DNA of 9,492 nucleotides, taken from Campylobacterota bacterium (GTDB lineage: Bacteria > Campylobacterota > Campylobacteria > Campylobacterales > SZUA-545). The stretch lies in contig BNUO01000076.1 in NCBI GenBank assembly GCA_025997415.1, positions 1 through 9,492 of the forward strand, given 5' to 3'. The translations under genes and the position numbers were made by a program. The notes below the pieces were generated by a model, which was not told where the DNA came from, did not search any database, and was given only the letters and a program-made list of their open reading frames with translations. Positions 1-5,817 of the stretch are shown one piece after another (position 1 is the first letter of the stretch; each line of letters begins with the position of its first letter).

Positions 1-60
1 AGGGGACATCAATCGTTAAACAACAAGACACCGCAGGAGTTTAGAAAGGAGTTGGAGTAA
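1..60 (+). CDS. 3' end of a transposase, IS3/IS481-like (partial, cut by window edge)
   Basis: Frame 1 is open from the window edge to TAA at 58-60 and reads RGHQSLNNKTPQEFRKELE. The pattern R-x-H-x-S-L-x-x-K-T-P-x-E-F is the typical C-terminal end of DDE (rve-type) integrase domains of IS3/IS481-like transposases, which usually read R-P-H-x-S-L-x-x-x-T-P. The catalytic residues would lie upstream, outside the window, so activity cannot be judged. The element's right end should lie within the next hundred or so bases, but without the left end I cannot identify its terminal inverted repeat. Family assignment rests on this short motif only. Confidence 0.7.
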   Translation, partial: RGHQSLNNKTPQEFRKELE

Positions 61-97
61 GAGTGAGATAGAGAAGCAAAAACGGGAAAAGAGAGAT

Positions 98-147
98 GAA
101 AGAGGAGATAGAGTGAAAGCTGGTTTCAGAAGCGAAAGAGGAGATAG
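98..147 (+). repeat. 14-base direct repeat in a purine-rich stretch
   Basis: GAAAGAGGAGATAG occurs at 98-111 and again at 134-147, a 36-base period, inside a run made almost entirely of A and G. The second copy leads directly into the hairpin at 145-170. It may be part of the insertion-sequence end or a local slippage duplication. No function can be read from it. Confidence 0.75.
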
Positions 148-170
148 CATAGCGCTAACGCGCTATGCTA
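145..170. repeat. perfect 11-bp hairpin, 4-base loop
   Basis: TAGCATAGCGC (145-155) is the exact reverse complement of GCGCTATGCTA (160-170), with TAAC as loop. No T-run follows on either strand, so it does not look like an intrinsic terminator. A REP-like element, a protein site or part of a mobile element end are all possible. Confidence 0.8.
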
Positions 171-190
171 AGCAAGACGAAAAGAGTCAA

Positions 191-254
191 CGAAATGGCT
201 GGCTTGCACAGGAATGACGCGTACTCTGTCATTCTGAACGAAGTGAAGAATCTC
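191..254 (+). repeat. interspersed repeat of the GTCATTCTGAACGAAGTG type, with an inverted partner
   Basis: The 28 bases at 227-254 begin TGTCATTCTGAACGAAGTG and end GAAGAATCTC. This family is scattered through many unrelated bacterial genomes and gives the recognisable spurious peptide EILHFVQNDR on the opposite strand. The preceding bases GAATGAC (212-218) pair with GTCATTC (228-234). On the minus strand, 222-191 reads GTCATTCCTGTGCAAGCC, resembling a second common repeat type (GTCATTCC...). So two such repeats appear head to head. The family identification is from memory. Confidence 0.65.
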
Positions 255-297
255 AAGTCCCGCATGGACGCGTCCTACTGCTCCGCTGCGGGACTTG
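254..297. repeat. 11-bp inverted repeat enclosing a 10-bp palindrome
   Basis: CAAGTCCCGCA (254-264) is the exact reverse complement of TGCGGGACTTG (287-297). The 22-base loop contains the palindrome GGACGCGTCC (266-275). It directly abuts the interspersed repeat, so the whole block 212-297 may be one composite mobile or REP-like unit. It ends 15 bases before the extended -10 element of the downstream gene. Confidence 0.75.
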
Positions 298-311
298 CTA
301 TACCCTAATCC

Positions 312-320
312 TGCTAAAAT
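312..320 (+). promoter_or_regulatory. extended -10 promoter for the nif3-waaA gene run
   Basis: TGCTAAAAT is an extended -10 element (TG, one base, TAAAAT) 28 bases upstream of the chosen ATG, which would give a leader of roughly 20 bases. No convincing -35 is visible at normal spacing; Campylobacterota sigma-70 promoters commonly lack one. The same 11 bases CCTGCTAAAAT (310-320 here) recur on the minus strand in front of gyrA, which supports the assignment. Confidence 0.55.
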
Positions 321-348
321 GGCGAAATCATCACAAGTTAGGAACACA

Positions 349-1107
349 ATGGCGCAAAAGATAAGTTTGCATTCGCTTCTGGATATTTGCAATGAAATTA
401 GTCCGTTTTCGCTACAAGAGTCGTGGGATAATAGCGGGCTGATCTTGGGCGATCCAAATGCAGAGATCACAGCGGTTGCCCTCTCGCTAGAAGCGGATGA
501 AAACGCGATCGCGGCTGCGCAAAACGGATCGTGCTTGATCGCCCACCATCCGCTGATCTTTTCGCCGTTAAAACAGCTCGATCTATCAACATATCCTGCG
601 AAACTTCTTGCATTAGCGATCCATAAAAATATCTCGCTGATCGCCATGCACACCAACTTCGATCGCACGCATTTAAACCGCTATGTTGCAAAGGAAATTT
701 TGGGGTGGCAAGAGAGTGATTGCGATGGCTTTATCTGCACGAGTAAATTCGATGGATCATTTGACGAACTGCTAAGTCTTACACGCGAAAAATTCGGTGC
801 GATTAAAAGCGCAGTTTCCACAGATCGCAGGATCAAAAAAGTGGCATTGATCGCAGGCAGCGGCGGCAGCTTCGCAGGTGAAACGGGCGCGATCGACGCA
901 GACGCGCTGATCACAGGCGATCTAAAATACCACGACGCGATCGCCGCAAAAACCGCGGGAATCGGCGTGATCGACGCGGGACATTACGAAACGGAGCGCG
1001 ATTTTCCGCTGGTTTTACACGCCGCACTGAAAGACGCGCTGAAAGAAAAGGGCATAAACGCTATAATCGCGCCTTCTAAAAATCCATTTTCCGACGGAAT
1101 ACGATGA
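349..1107 (+). CDS. Nif3-family dinuclear metal-centre protein (YbgI/YqfO-like, DUF34)
   Basis: A 252-residue protein of the usual single-domain size. Family signatures in order: WDNSG (26-30), the metal-binding AHHPLIF with H66 and H67, MHTNFD with H101 and D105, GDLKYHDA (190-197), and GHYETE with H212 and E216. These are the expected ligands of the two-metal site. The family forms hexameric toroids in the cytoplasm; its physiological reaction is unsettled, although members are often labelled GTP cyclohydrolase I type 2. I chose ATG 349 because the family begins just before the segment ISPF and AGGA lies 5 bases upstream; an in-frame TTG at 295 would add 18 atypical residues and lies upstream of the promoter. 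The stop overlaps the next gene by ATGA, so translation is probably coupled. Residues are intact and the assignment is secure; the cellular job is not. Confidence 0.92.
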   Translation: MAQKISLHSLLDICNEISPFSLQESWDNSGLILGDPNAEITAVALSLEADENAIAAAQNGSCLIAHHPLIFSPLKQLDLSTYPAKLLALAIHKNISLIAMHTNFDRTHLNRYVAKEILGWQESDCDGFICTSKFDGSFDELLSLTREKFGAIKSAVSTDRRIKKVALIAGSGGSFAGETGAIDADALITGDLKYHDAIAAKTAGIGVIDAGHYETERDFPLVLHAALKDALKEKGINAIIAPSKNPFSDGIR

Positions 1108-1868
1108 ACAAACACCTCAAACAGTTGATTGAATTAAGCGATCTGGACAAAGCCATCGATGATTTTTTGCCCGAAGAGGCGCGGATTAACGGCGCTTTGA
1201 ACGCCCTTTTGGAGGAGCAAAAACACGCTGGCGCAACGATCGAGGAGCTTGAGATTGAGATCACCGACGCCCGCCACAAAATCGCCAAAAGCGAGACGCA
1301 TTTAGCGGATCTGACCGACAGACTTTCGGGGCACAGCCGCCGCGCGGGCGAACTCAAAAGCGAAAAAGAGATCAAAGCCCACTCGCTCGAAGAGGAGATC
1401 GCAAAAGAGCAGGTTTCGTTTATCAACGAGGAGATCGCGCGGATCGAAAAGTTGCAGACGACAAAAAGCGAGGAGATCGCCAAGCTCAAAGCGCGGATCG
1501 CAGAGATTGACGCGCAGGTGATCGACGCGAAGAACGCCAACCAAGAGACGCTGGCGCAGCTTGAGGATAAGCGGCGCGAGGTTGTTACAAAGCGCGAAAA
1601 ACTCTCGGAGGAGATTCCGCCGAAAGTACTTGGTTTTTACGGCAAGATCCGCCGCTGGGCGGGTAGTCGAACGGTCGTACAGGTCAAAAAACAGGCTTGT
1701 TACGGCTGCTTTATGAAGATCAGCGACAAGGTTTATGGCGAGGTGATCAACTCCGCCGAGATCGTAACCTGCCCAAATTGCGGTTGCATTCTATACATCG
1801 CCGAAAACGCAGAAAACACGACAAACGCCGTGAGCGAGAAACTAGAAAGCACGGAGGCGGCGGCTTAG
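1104..1868 (+). CDS. flgZ: FlgZ-like coiled-coil protein with C-terminal C4 zinc ribbon
   Basis: A 254-residue protein. Residues about 25-170 are charged heptad-like sequence predicted as a long alpha-helical coiled-coil hairpin. A C4 zinc ribbon follows: C199-x2-C202 and C223-x2-C226, ending in CPNCGCILYI, as in the family CPxCGRILY. An additional cysteine, C228, replaces the usual Arg. The H. pylori homologue HP0958 (FlgZ) binds RpoN and flagellin mRNA and is needed for flagellar gene expression, so a flagellar regulatory role is likely here by homology and gene order. Translation probably depends on coupling: its ATG overlaps the Nif3 stop and no strong Shine-Dalgarno sequence is seen. The last 30 or so residues after the ribbon are polar and probably disordered. 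The order Nif3, zinc ribbon, waaA matches Helicobacter and Campylobacter as I recall it. Confidence 0.87.
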   Translation: MNKHLKQLIELSDLDKAIDDFLPEEARINGALNALLEEQKHAGATIEELEIEITDARHKIAKSETHLADLTDRLSGHSRRAGELKSEKEIKAHSLEEEIAKEQVSFINEEIARIEKLQTTKSEEIAKLKARIAEIDAQVIDAKNANQETLAQLEDKRREVVTKREKLSEEIPPKVLGFYGKIRRWAGSRTVVQVKKQACYGCFMKISDKVYGEVINSAEIVTCPNCGCILYIAENAENTTNAVSEKLESTEAAA

Positions 1869-1908
1869 GCGGCGGCGTGTTTGAGTTGTTTTACAAGGCG
1901 GCGGCGTG
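1855..1908 (+). repeat. GGCGGC-rich repeat at the flgZ/waaA junction
   Basis: AGGCGGCGGC occurs at 1855-1864, 1867-1876 and, in register with GTG, at 1896-1908; the 13 bases AGGCGGCGGCGTG are shared by 1867-1879 and 1896-1908. The repeats straddle the flgZ stop (1866-1868) and the proposed GTG start of waaA (1877). They could arise by slippage and could form RNA structure around the start codon. Confidence 0.7.
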
Positions 1909-3043
1909 GGCGGGTTGGCTCGCGCTTGCCGCCTTTTTTTTGTTCGCTCGCCCTCAACACAAGCAGCTGATCGCGCGGCGCGTATTTCTCTTCGACAACC
2001 CCCGTTTTGAAAAGCGCGGCGTCTGGATCCACTGCGCGAGTTTCGGCGAGGCACGCGCGATCGCGCCGATCGTAGCGGAGGCGGCGCGGCTGGGCAAGCA
2101 CATCAACATCAGCGTCTGTACCCGCGCGGGGCTGAATGAGGCGCGGCGGCTCTACCCACAGGCAACGGTTCGCTACTTGCCGTTTGAAAATCTGCTACCT
2201 TTTTGGGCAACGCCGCAGGACGCGCTGATCGTTTTTGAGGCAGAACTCTGGCTCGCACTCTTTACGATCGCCAAAAAACAGGGTGCAAAAACCGCGCTCT
2301 TTAACGCCCGCATTCCCGATCGCAGCCTCCGCCGATACCTCCGTTTTCGCGCGATCTACTCGCGGATTTTTGCCTCGTGCGATCGTGTGTTTGCGCAGAG
2401 CCAAACCGATCGCGATCGGCTGGAAAATCTCGGCGCAAAACAGGTCGAAACGCTCGGCAACATCAAGCGGCTGCAAACGCCGATCGAGACGCGCAAGTTC
2501 GCAAAACCTGACGGCTTGACCACGATCGCCGCCAGCACGCACGAGGGCGAGGAGGCGCTGATCCTCACCGCGTGGATCAAGAGCGCGATCGGCGGACGGC
2601 TGCTGATCGCGCCGCGCCACACGGAGCGGTTTGACGCGGTTTGGCGCGAAATTGCCCCGATCGCGGAGGGCGGCAGTTTGAGCGCGTCAAGGCTCGGCAA
2701 CGGCGGCAGTTCAGAACTCGCGCGATCAGGCATAACGCTGATCGACTCGCTCGGAATCTTGGTCGATCTATACGCGATCGCGGACATCGTGGTTTTGGGC
2801 GGCGCATTCGCAAAACGCGGCGGACACAACCCGATCGAAGCGGCATATTTCGGCTGCCGCATTGTTACGGGCGAGCATATTTTTCACCAAAAGGCGCTAT
2901 TTGACGAGCTAAGCGGCGTGATCGTAACCAACGAAGCGGGGTTGAGCGAGGCAATTCGTGCGGCACAAAACGCCCCTGCGCCCAAGTTTGTAACGGCGAT
3001 CGATGAGGCGAAGTTTTTAGCGGCGGTGAAAAGTGCGATCTGA
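1877..3043 (+). CDS. waaA: 3-deoxy-D-manno-octulosonic acid (Kdo) transferase
   Basis: Transfers Kdo from CMP-Kdo to the lipid A precursor at the cytoplasmic face of the inner membrane, starting the lipopolysaccharide core. The 388 residues fit the family. In order: an N-terminal membrane anchor (about 5-24), WIHCASFGE with the catalytic-base Glu at E58, FEAELW (family ETELW), FNARIPDRS (family NARLS), ASTHEGEE, RHTERFDAV, and the CMP-Kdo-side motif GGAFAKRGGHNPIEAAYFG. The bifunctional or monofunctional mode cannot be told from sequence alone. I chose GTG 1877 because the anchor starts there; it lies 8 bases after the flgZ stop, with only a weak AGGCGG in front. TTG 1886 is the alternative. 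The open frame extends back to 1697, but that part is out-of-frame flgZ. The end overlaps the DUF167 gene by 11 bases. Confidence 0.93.
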   Translation: MFELFYKAAAWAGWLALAAFFLFARPQHKQLIARRVFLFDNPRFEKRGVWIHCASFGEARAIAPIVAEAARLGKHINISVCTRAGLNEARRLYPQATVRYLPFENLLPFWATPQDALIVFEAELWLALFTIAKKQGAKTALFNARIPDRSLRRYLRFRAIYSRIFASCDRVFAQSQTDRDRLENLGAKQVETLGNIKRLQTPIETRKFAKPDGLTTIAASTHEGEEALILTAWIKSAIGGRLLIAPRHTERFDAVWREIAPIAEGGSLSASRLGNGGSSELARSGITLIDSLGILVDLYAIADIVVLGGAFAKRGGHNPIEAAYFGCRIVTGEHIFHQKALFDELSGVIVTNEAGLSEAIRAAQNAPAPKFVTAIDEAKFLAAVKSAI

Positions 3044-3338
3044 ACGTAATAGTACAGGTACAGATCGCCTCGATCTTGCGGTAAAAATTTCGCCAAACGC
3101 GCAAAAAGATCAGATCGCAGGCGCAAAAAGCGGCGAACTGATCGTAAAGATCAACGCCGCACCCGAAAACGGCAAGGCAAACAGAGCGTTGATCGCGTTT
3201 TTGGCGTGCGAATTCGGCGCGACAAAGAGCGAAATCGTGATAAAACGGGGCGAAAACTCGCGCCACAAGGTGCTGAGCGTCCCAAACACAAGCGAGATCA
3301 GAGCAAAACTAGCCAATTACGAGGAAGAAAAAAGGTGA
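3033..3338 (+). CDS. DUF167 family protein (YggU-like, UPF0235)
   Basis: A 101-residue protein carrying the family pattern: ISPNAQKDQIAG (19-30), LIVKINAAPENGKANRAL (36-53) and KRGENSRHKVLSV (71-83). The core APxxGKAN motif is intact. The family is small, cytoplasmic and widespread; its function is unknown, so none is assigned. The GTG at 3033 is the only plausible start: GGTGA lies 3 bases upstream, and no later in-frame start leaves the domain whole. The first 11 residues look non-conserved. It overlaps waaA by 11 bases and its stop overlaps the next start by GTGA. Its 3' third has a diverged second copy at 3730-3840, described separately. Confidence 0.85.
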   Translation: MRSERNSTGTDRLDLAVKISPNAQKDQIAGAKSGELIVKINAAPENGKANRALIAFLACEFGATKSEIVIKRGENSRHKVLSVPNTSEIRAKLANYEEEKR

Positions 3339-3733
3339 AAAAGCTGTTTTTTGCCGCAATTTTGGCAACCATTTCGATCGCGCCGATCGCATGGGCAGAG
3401 GCGGAGGGCGTAGAGACAAACGAAGAACACGGCGAACAGATCGAAGGGATCACTCGCAGTGTGGTTATGGGCAAGATCGGCTGCGAGCGCGAAGTGTGGC
3501 TCAAAGACGCGATCCGCTTTCACGAGGAGCGCAACGAAGCGGGTATGAAGCGATACCTGAAAACCCATCGGTGCTACGCGCTGCGCGATCCGTCTATGAT
3601 CATCGTGCGCCAAAAACTCACAGCCGATTACTACTGGGTGCAGGCGGTTATAAACGGCAAAAAGCTGTGGGTAGAGGTCGATGGCGTAACCTCTGAACCA
3701 AACGCAGACGCTCGATCGGGCGAAAAGCTGTAA
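3335..3733 (+). CDS. small exported protein, paralogue 1 (unknown family)
   Basis: 132 residues starting MKKLFFAAILATISIAPIAWA, a clear Sec signal peptide with an A-x-A cleavage site after A21. I do not recognise the family. The mature part has an acidic N-terminal linker (22-37) and a core with C50, W55-L-x-D58, F62, R66, M71, Y74, R79-C80 and GKKLW (108-112). It shares this pattern with the gene at 3841, including exactly 30 residues from the first Cys to the second, which suggests a disulfide in the periplasm. GAGGA at 3321-3325, 9 bases before GTG 3335, decides the start; the GTGA overlap couples it to the DUF167 gene. The open frame reaches back to 3206, but that part is DUF167 read out of frame. 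Periplasmic location is inferred; the role is unknown. Confidence 0.82.
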   Translation: MKKLFFAAILATISIAPIAWAEAEGVETNEEHGEQIEGITRSVVMGKIGCEREVWLKDAIRFHEERNEAGMKRYLKTHRCYALRDPSMIIVRQKLTADYYWVQAVINGKKLWVEVDGVTSEPNADARSGEKL

Positions 3734-3840
3734 AAATCCGTAAAATCGGCGGTGCGGCGTCGCGCCACAAGGTCGTCAGTCTGATTGATACCAATGAAGC
3801 TAGAATACTGCTCGCAAAACTTACACAAACGGAGTCGTAA
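3730..3840 (+). pseudogene. remnant of a second DUF167 gene (C-terminal third only)
   Basis: In the frame ending at TAA 3838-3840 this stretch reads KIGGAASRHKVVSL followed by a diverged tail, matching the KRGENSRHKVLSV end of the DUF167 protein encoded at 3033-3338. The 14 bases TCGCGCCACAAGGT are identical in the two copies. The frame has no usable start codon, and the N-terminal two thirds, including the APxxGKAN core, are absent, so it cannot make a normal DUF167 protein. It ends directly against the ATG at 3841, as the intact DUF167 gene ends at the start of paralogue 1. This is what a tandem duplication of [DUF167 tail + exported gene] would leave behind. Confidence 0.75.
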
Positions 3841-4176
3841 ATGAAAAAGATGATGGCGTTTTTTGCGCTTATCGCGTGTGCCTTTGCAGCGCAACCGTTG
3901 CCGCAGATCACGATCGAGCAGAACCGAATCGCCTGCTTTCGCAAGTCGTGGCTGGAGGATTCCGTGCAATTTGGGATTCGGCGAGATGTGATGAGTATGA
4001 ACAGCTACATCAGTATGAAGCGTTGTGTGGTGATCCCTCGTACTGTTGCTGCACGACAGCTAGGGCAGTACACAACCTCCGCCCAGTTCCTGCTTGGCGG
4101 CAAAAAACTCTGGATCTCCAAAGACGCATTGAGGAAAGAGGCGGCGGAAGAAGCTACTGGCAAGGAGACGCTGTGA
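3841..4176 (+). CDS. small exported protein, paralogue 2 (unknown family)
   Basis: 111 residues, ATG start with GGAG 6 bases upstream. The N-terminus (MKK, then a hydrophobic stretch of about 12 residues) is a signal sequence. It can be read two ways: an A-F-A site near residue 16, or a lipobox LIAC with C13 as lipidated Cys, though that would be an unusually short lipoprotein signal. The core aligns with paralogue 1: C32, W37-L-x-D40, F44, R48, M53, Y56, R61-C62 and GKKLW (87-91). The first-to-second Cys distance is 30 residues, the same as in paralogue 1, and one 3-residue gap is needed later. It lacks the acidic linker of paralogue 1. Its stop overlaps the start of the glycosyltransferase gene by GTGA, so the two are probably co-translated. 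No known function recognised. Confidence 0.82.
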   Translation: MKKMMAFFALIACAFAAQPLPQITIEQNRIACFRKSWLEDSVQFGIRRDVMSMNSYISMKRCVVIPRTVAARQLGQYTTSAQFLLGGKKLWISKDALRKEAAEEATGKETL

Positions 4177-5795
4177 GTAGTGCAATTAGCCAACGCTTAG
4201 TTACGAAATATATACCGATATACATCACCTTGCTTGGGTTAGCCTCTTTAGTTTTGTTTGTGGGGAGCGCGGTGATTTTATGGTTTCCGCAGATACAACA
4301 GGATCTGCTCGAAATGGCGCGAACGCATCTAGTTGAGATATGGTATCCACATCATGTTGCTGGAAAGTTATTGACATTGCAAGATAGCGCTAAATACCTG
4401 ATAATATGTATCATTGCATTTTGGCTGATTACGGTCGGACTTTTTTATTTTAACCGATTTACCAAGAAAGGATTCCTGCTAAACTGGTTTACTACCACCC
4501 CCCATACTGATTCATTTCCTATTGCTAGTATCTCCATCGATCGCCGTTTTGCTTATTTTGCGATAAGCGCTTCGGTTTTTGTTTGGCTGCTAGCTTTGGC
4601 TAGAGCAACAGATACGCTAATTACTTGGGACGAAGCATATACCTATCTGAGATATGCACATAAAAATATTTTTATTTCATCTTTGCCAAATCTGCAAAAC
4701 ATCAATAATCATCTATTAAACTCATTATTAATTCGTCTGTCTTGTTTTCTGACCGGTACAGAATACAATATTGCAATTATTCGCGCTCCAAACCTATTGT
4801 TTGCTTGCATCTATCTCTATTTCTCCTATCGCCTATCGGCAAGAATGCGCTATCCGTACCTGATTTTTATCTTTTTTATCGGCAACTATGTCGTTAACGA
4901 GTACTACTCGCTGGCAAGAGGCTACGCTATGGCTTCCGCGTGTATGATGGCAACCTTTTACTATTTTGAACAGTTTAGAAACGATCCGAACAACAGAACG
5001 AACTTCAATCTCTTTATGCTCTGGTCTGTGCTAGCAGCGTTTGCTCAACCGATCACGCTCTATGTCATTCTCGCAATGCTTTTGCTCTGTGTTGTTCGTT
5101 ATCATAAAAATGTATTTAGCGGCGAAAACTATCTTGCAATCTCACTGTTTTTGATCGCTGGTTTGGGGCTTTGGTACGGTACAAAAATTGGACTCAATGG
5201 AAGCTCTCAATCATTTTGGATGGCATTTGAGTCGTTGCCAAAGATGTTTATCTTGGAAAGCCACTATCTGCTAACGATAGCAGTTGCATTGATCTATGTA
5301 TCTGTGATTGCATTAGGGGCGCTTAAAAGCAAAAAGCTGGGTGATTATGCATCGATCCTATTGATTGTACTTTTAATTCTTTTCGTGGCTGATCTGATCC
5401 TCAAAAGCGGCTATCCGCATACAAGAATGGTTGTTCCGCTGTATCCTCTCATTGTTATTGCTTTTGGCGAAGCAATTGCGACGCTTAAAAATAGCAGTTG
5501 GCTAAAAGGCGCAGCGACGATTTTCGCTATTGCGCTCGTGGTGCAATTTTGTATTAAAATCGATCCACATCGCATTCTTACAAAAGGAATATATGCTATG
5601 CCAAACAATGTTGGAGCTATGCTCTACACCTATGAAAAACACTATCGTGAGATGGGCGACGAAAAAGCATTTGCGCAGATGTTGCAAGAGTACAACTACG
5701 AACACCCAATCGTTGCGTTTTACATACAAAAACAGCGCAAAATCTTAAATGCGCGTTACTCCAGTTCAGGCGAAACAAAAGTCGAGCACGAATAG
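4173..5795 (+). CDS. multi-membrane-spanning GT-C (GT39-like) glycosyltransferase
   Basis: 540 residues with many membrane segments, the first at about 13-38 and 75-94. After a third (about 126-143) comes WDEAYTY (152-158), the acidic loop motif of GT-C enzymes such as PMT and ArnT that use polyprenyl-phosphate sugars; D153 and E154 are the likely catalytic pair. NNH (178-180), an IRAPNLL segment (203-209) and YYSLARGYAMA (from 244) fit the RgtA/B/C/D-like (GT39) family, as does a late R-x-x-x-P-x-x-P. It probably adds a sugar to a lipid or envelope glycan on the periplasmic side; donor and acceptor cannot be read. The start GTG 4173 is fixed by AAGGAG 5 bases upstream and the GTGA overlap with paralogue 2; the frame upstream is out-of-frame sequence. 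The gene is visibly AT-richer than its neighbours, with many TTA, ATA and ATT codons and no GCGATCGC octamer, suggesting later acquisition. Confidence 0.82.
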   Translation: MSSAISQRLVTKYIPIYITLLGLASLVLFVGSAVILWFPQIQQDLLEMARTHLVEIWYPHHVAGKLLTLQDSAKYLIICIIAFWLITVGLFYFNRFTKKGFLLNWFTTTPHTDSFPIASISIDRRFAYFAISASVFVWLLALARATDTLITWDEAYTYLRYAHKNIFISSLPNLQNINNHLLNSLLIRLSCFLTGTEYNIAIIRAPNLLFACIYLYFSYRLSARMRYPYLIFIFFIGNYVVNEYYSLARGYAMASACMMATFYYFEQFRNDPNNRTNFNLFMLWSVLAAFAQPITLYVILAMLLLCVVRYHKNVFSGENYLAISLFLIAGLGLWYGTKIGLNGSSQSFWMAFESLPKMFILESHYLLTIAVALIYVSVIALGALKSKKLGDYASILLIVLLILFVADLILKSGYPHTRMVVPLYPLIVIAFGEAIATLKNSSWLKGAATIFAIALVVQFCIKIDPHRILTKGIYAMPNNVGAMLYTYEKHYREMGDEKAFAQMLQEYNYEHPIVAFYIQKQRKILNARYSSSGETKVEHE

Positions 5796-5798
5796 GCG

Positions 5799-5817
5799 GC
5801 GGGGATCACTCCCCCGC
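5799..5817. terminator. short GC hairpin between convergent genes (weak candidate)
   Basis: GCGGGG (5799-5804) pairs with CCCCGC (5812-5817) over a 7-base loop, at the meeting point of the glycosyltransferase and gyrA genes, only 10 bases apart. It could act as a bidirectional stop signal, but no T-run follows on either strand and part of it encodes the GyrA C-terminus. Confidence 0.25.

Larger units (their letters stand above)
61..311. other. gene-free, repeat-rich intergenic region
   Basis: I see no supported gene here. A long open frame exists on the minus strand, but it runs across the Nif3 gene and through the interspersed repeat, where it only gives low-meaning peptide. The stretch from about 43 to 147 is strongly purine-biased on the plus strand. 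It is followed by a hairpin, an interspersed repeat and a second inverted repeat, described separately. The region probably contains the end of the upstream insertion sequence plus small non-autonomous repeats. Confidence 0.6.

Noticed and set aside
98..147. CRISPR-like array from the 36-base periodic repeat
   Set aside because: Only two 14-base copies are present, without a repeat of usual length or spacers of constant size beyond one interval.
168..668. 166-codon open frame on the minus strand
   Set aside because: It overlaps the well-supported Nif3 gene antisense and takes its N-terminal-distal part from the interspersed repeat (peptide EILHFVQNDR), a known source of spurious proteins.
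1062..1067. Perfect TATAAT 36 bases upstream of the flgZ-like ATG
   Set aside because: It encodes conserved-type residues inside the Nif3 3' end, has no -35 or TG extension, and the ATGA overlap already explains expression. An internal promoter remains possible.
1697..1876. Extending waaA upstream to the first in-frame start
   Set aside because: The added residues are the flgZ coding sequence read out of frame and the family begins at the membrane anchor, so GTG 1877 is preferred.
3801..3806. TAGAAT with an upstream TTGATA as a promoter for the second exported gene
   Set aside because: The spacing between the two hexamers is only 10 bases, and both lie in the DUF167 remnant, which explains their sequence; a weak internal promoter cannot be excluded.
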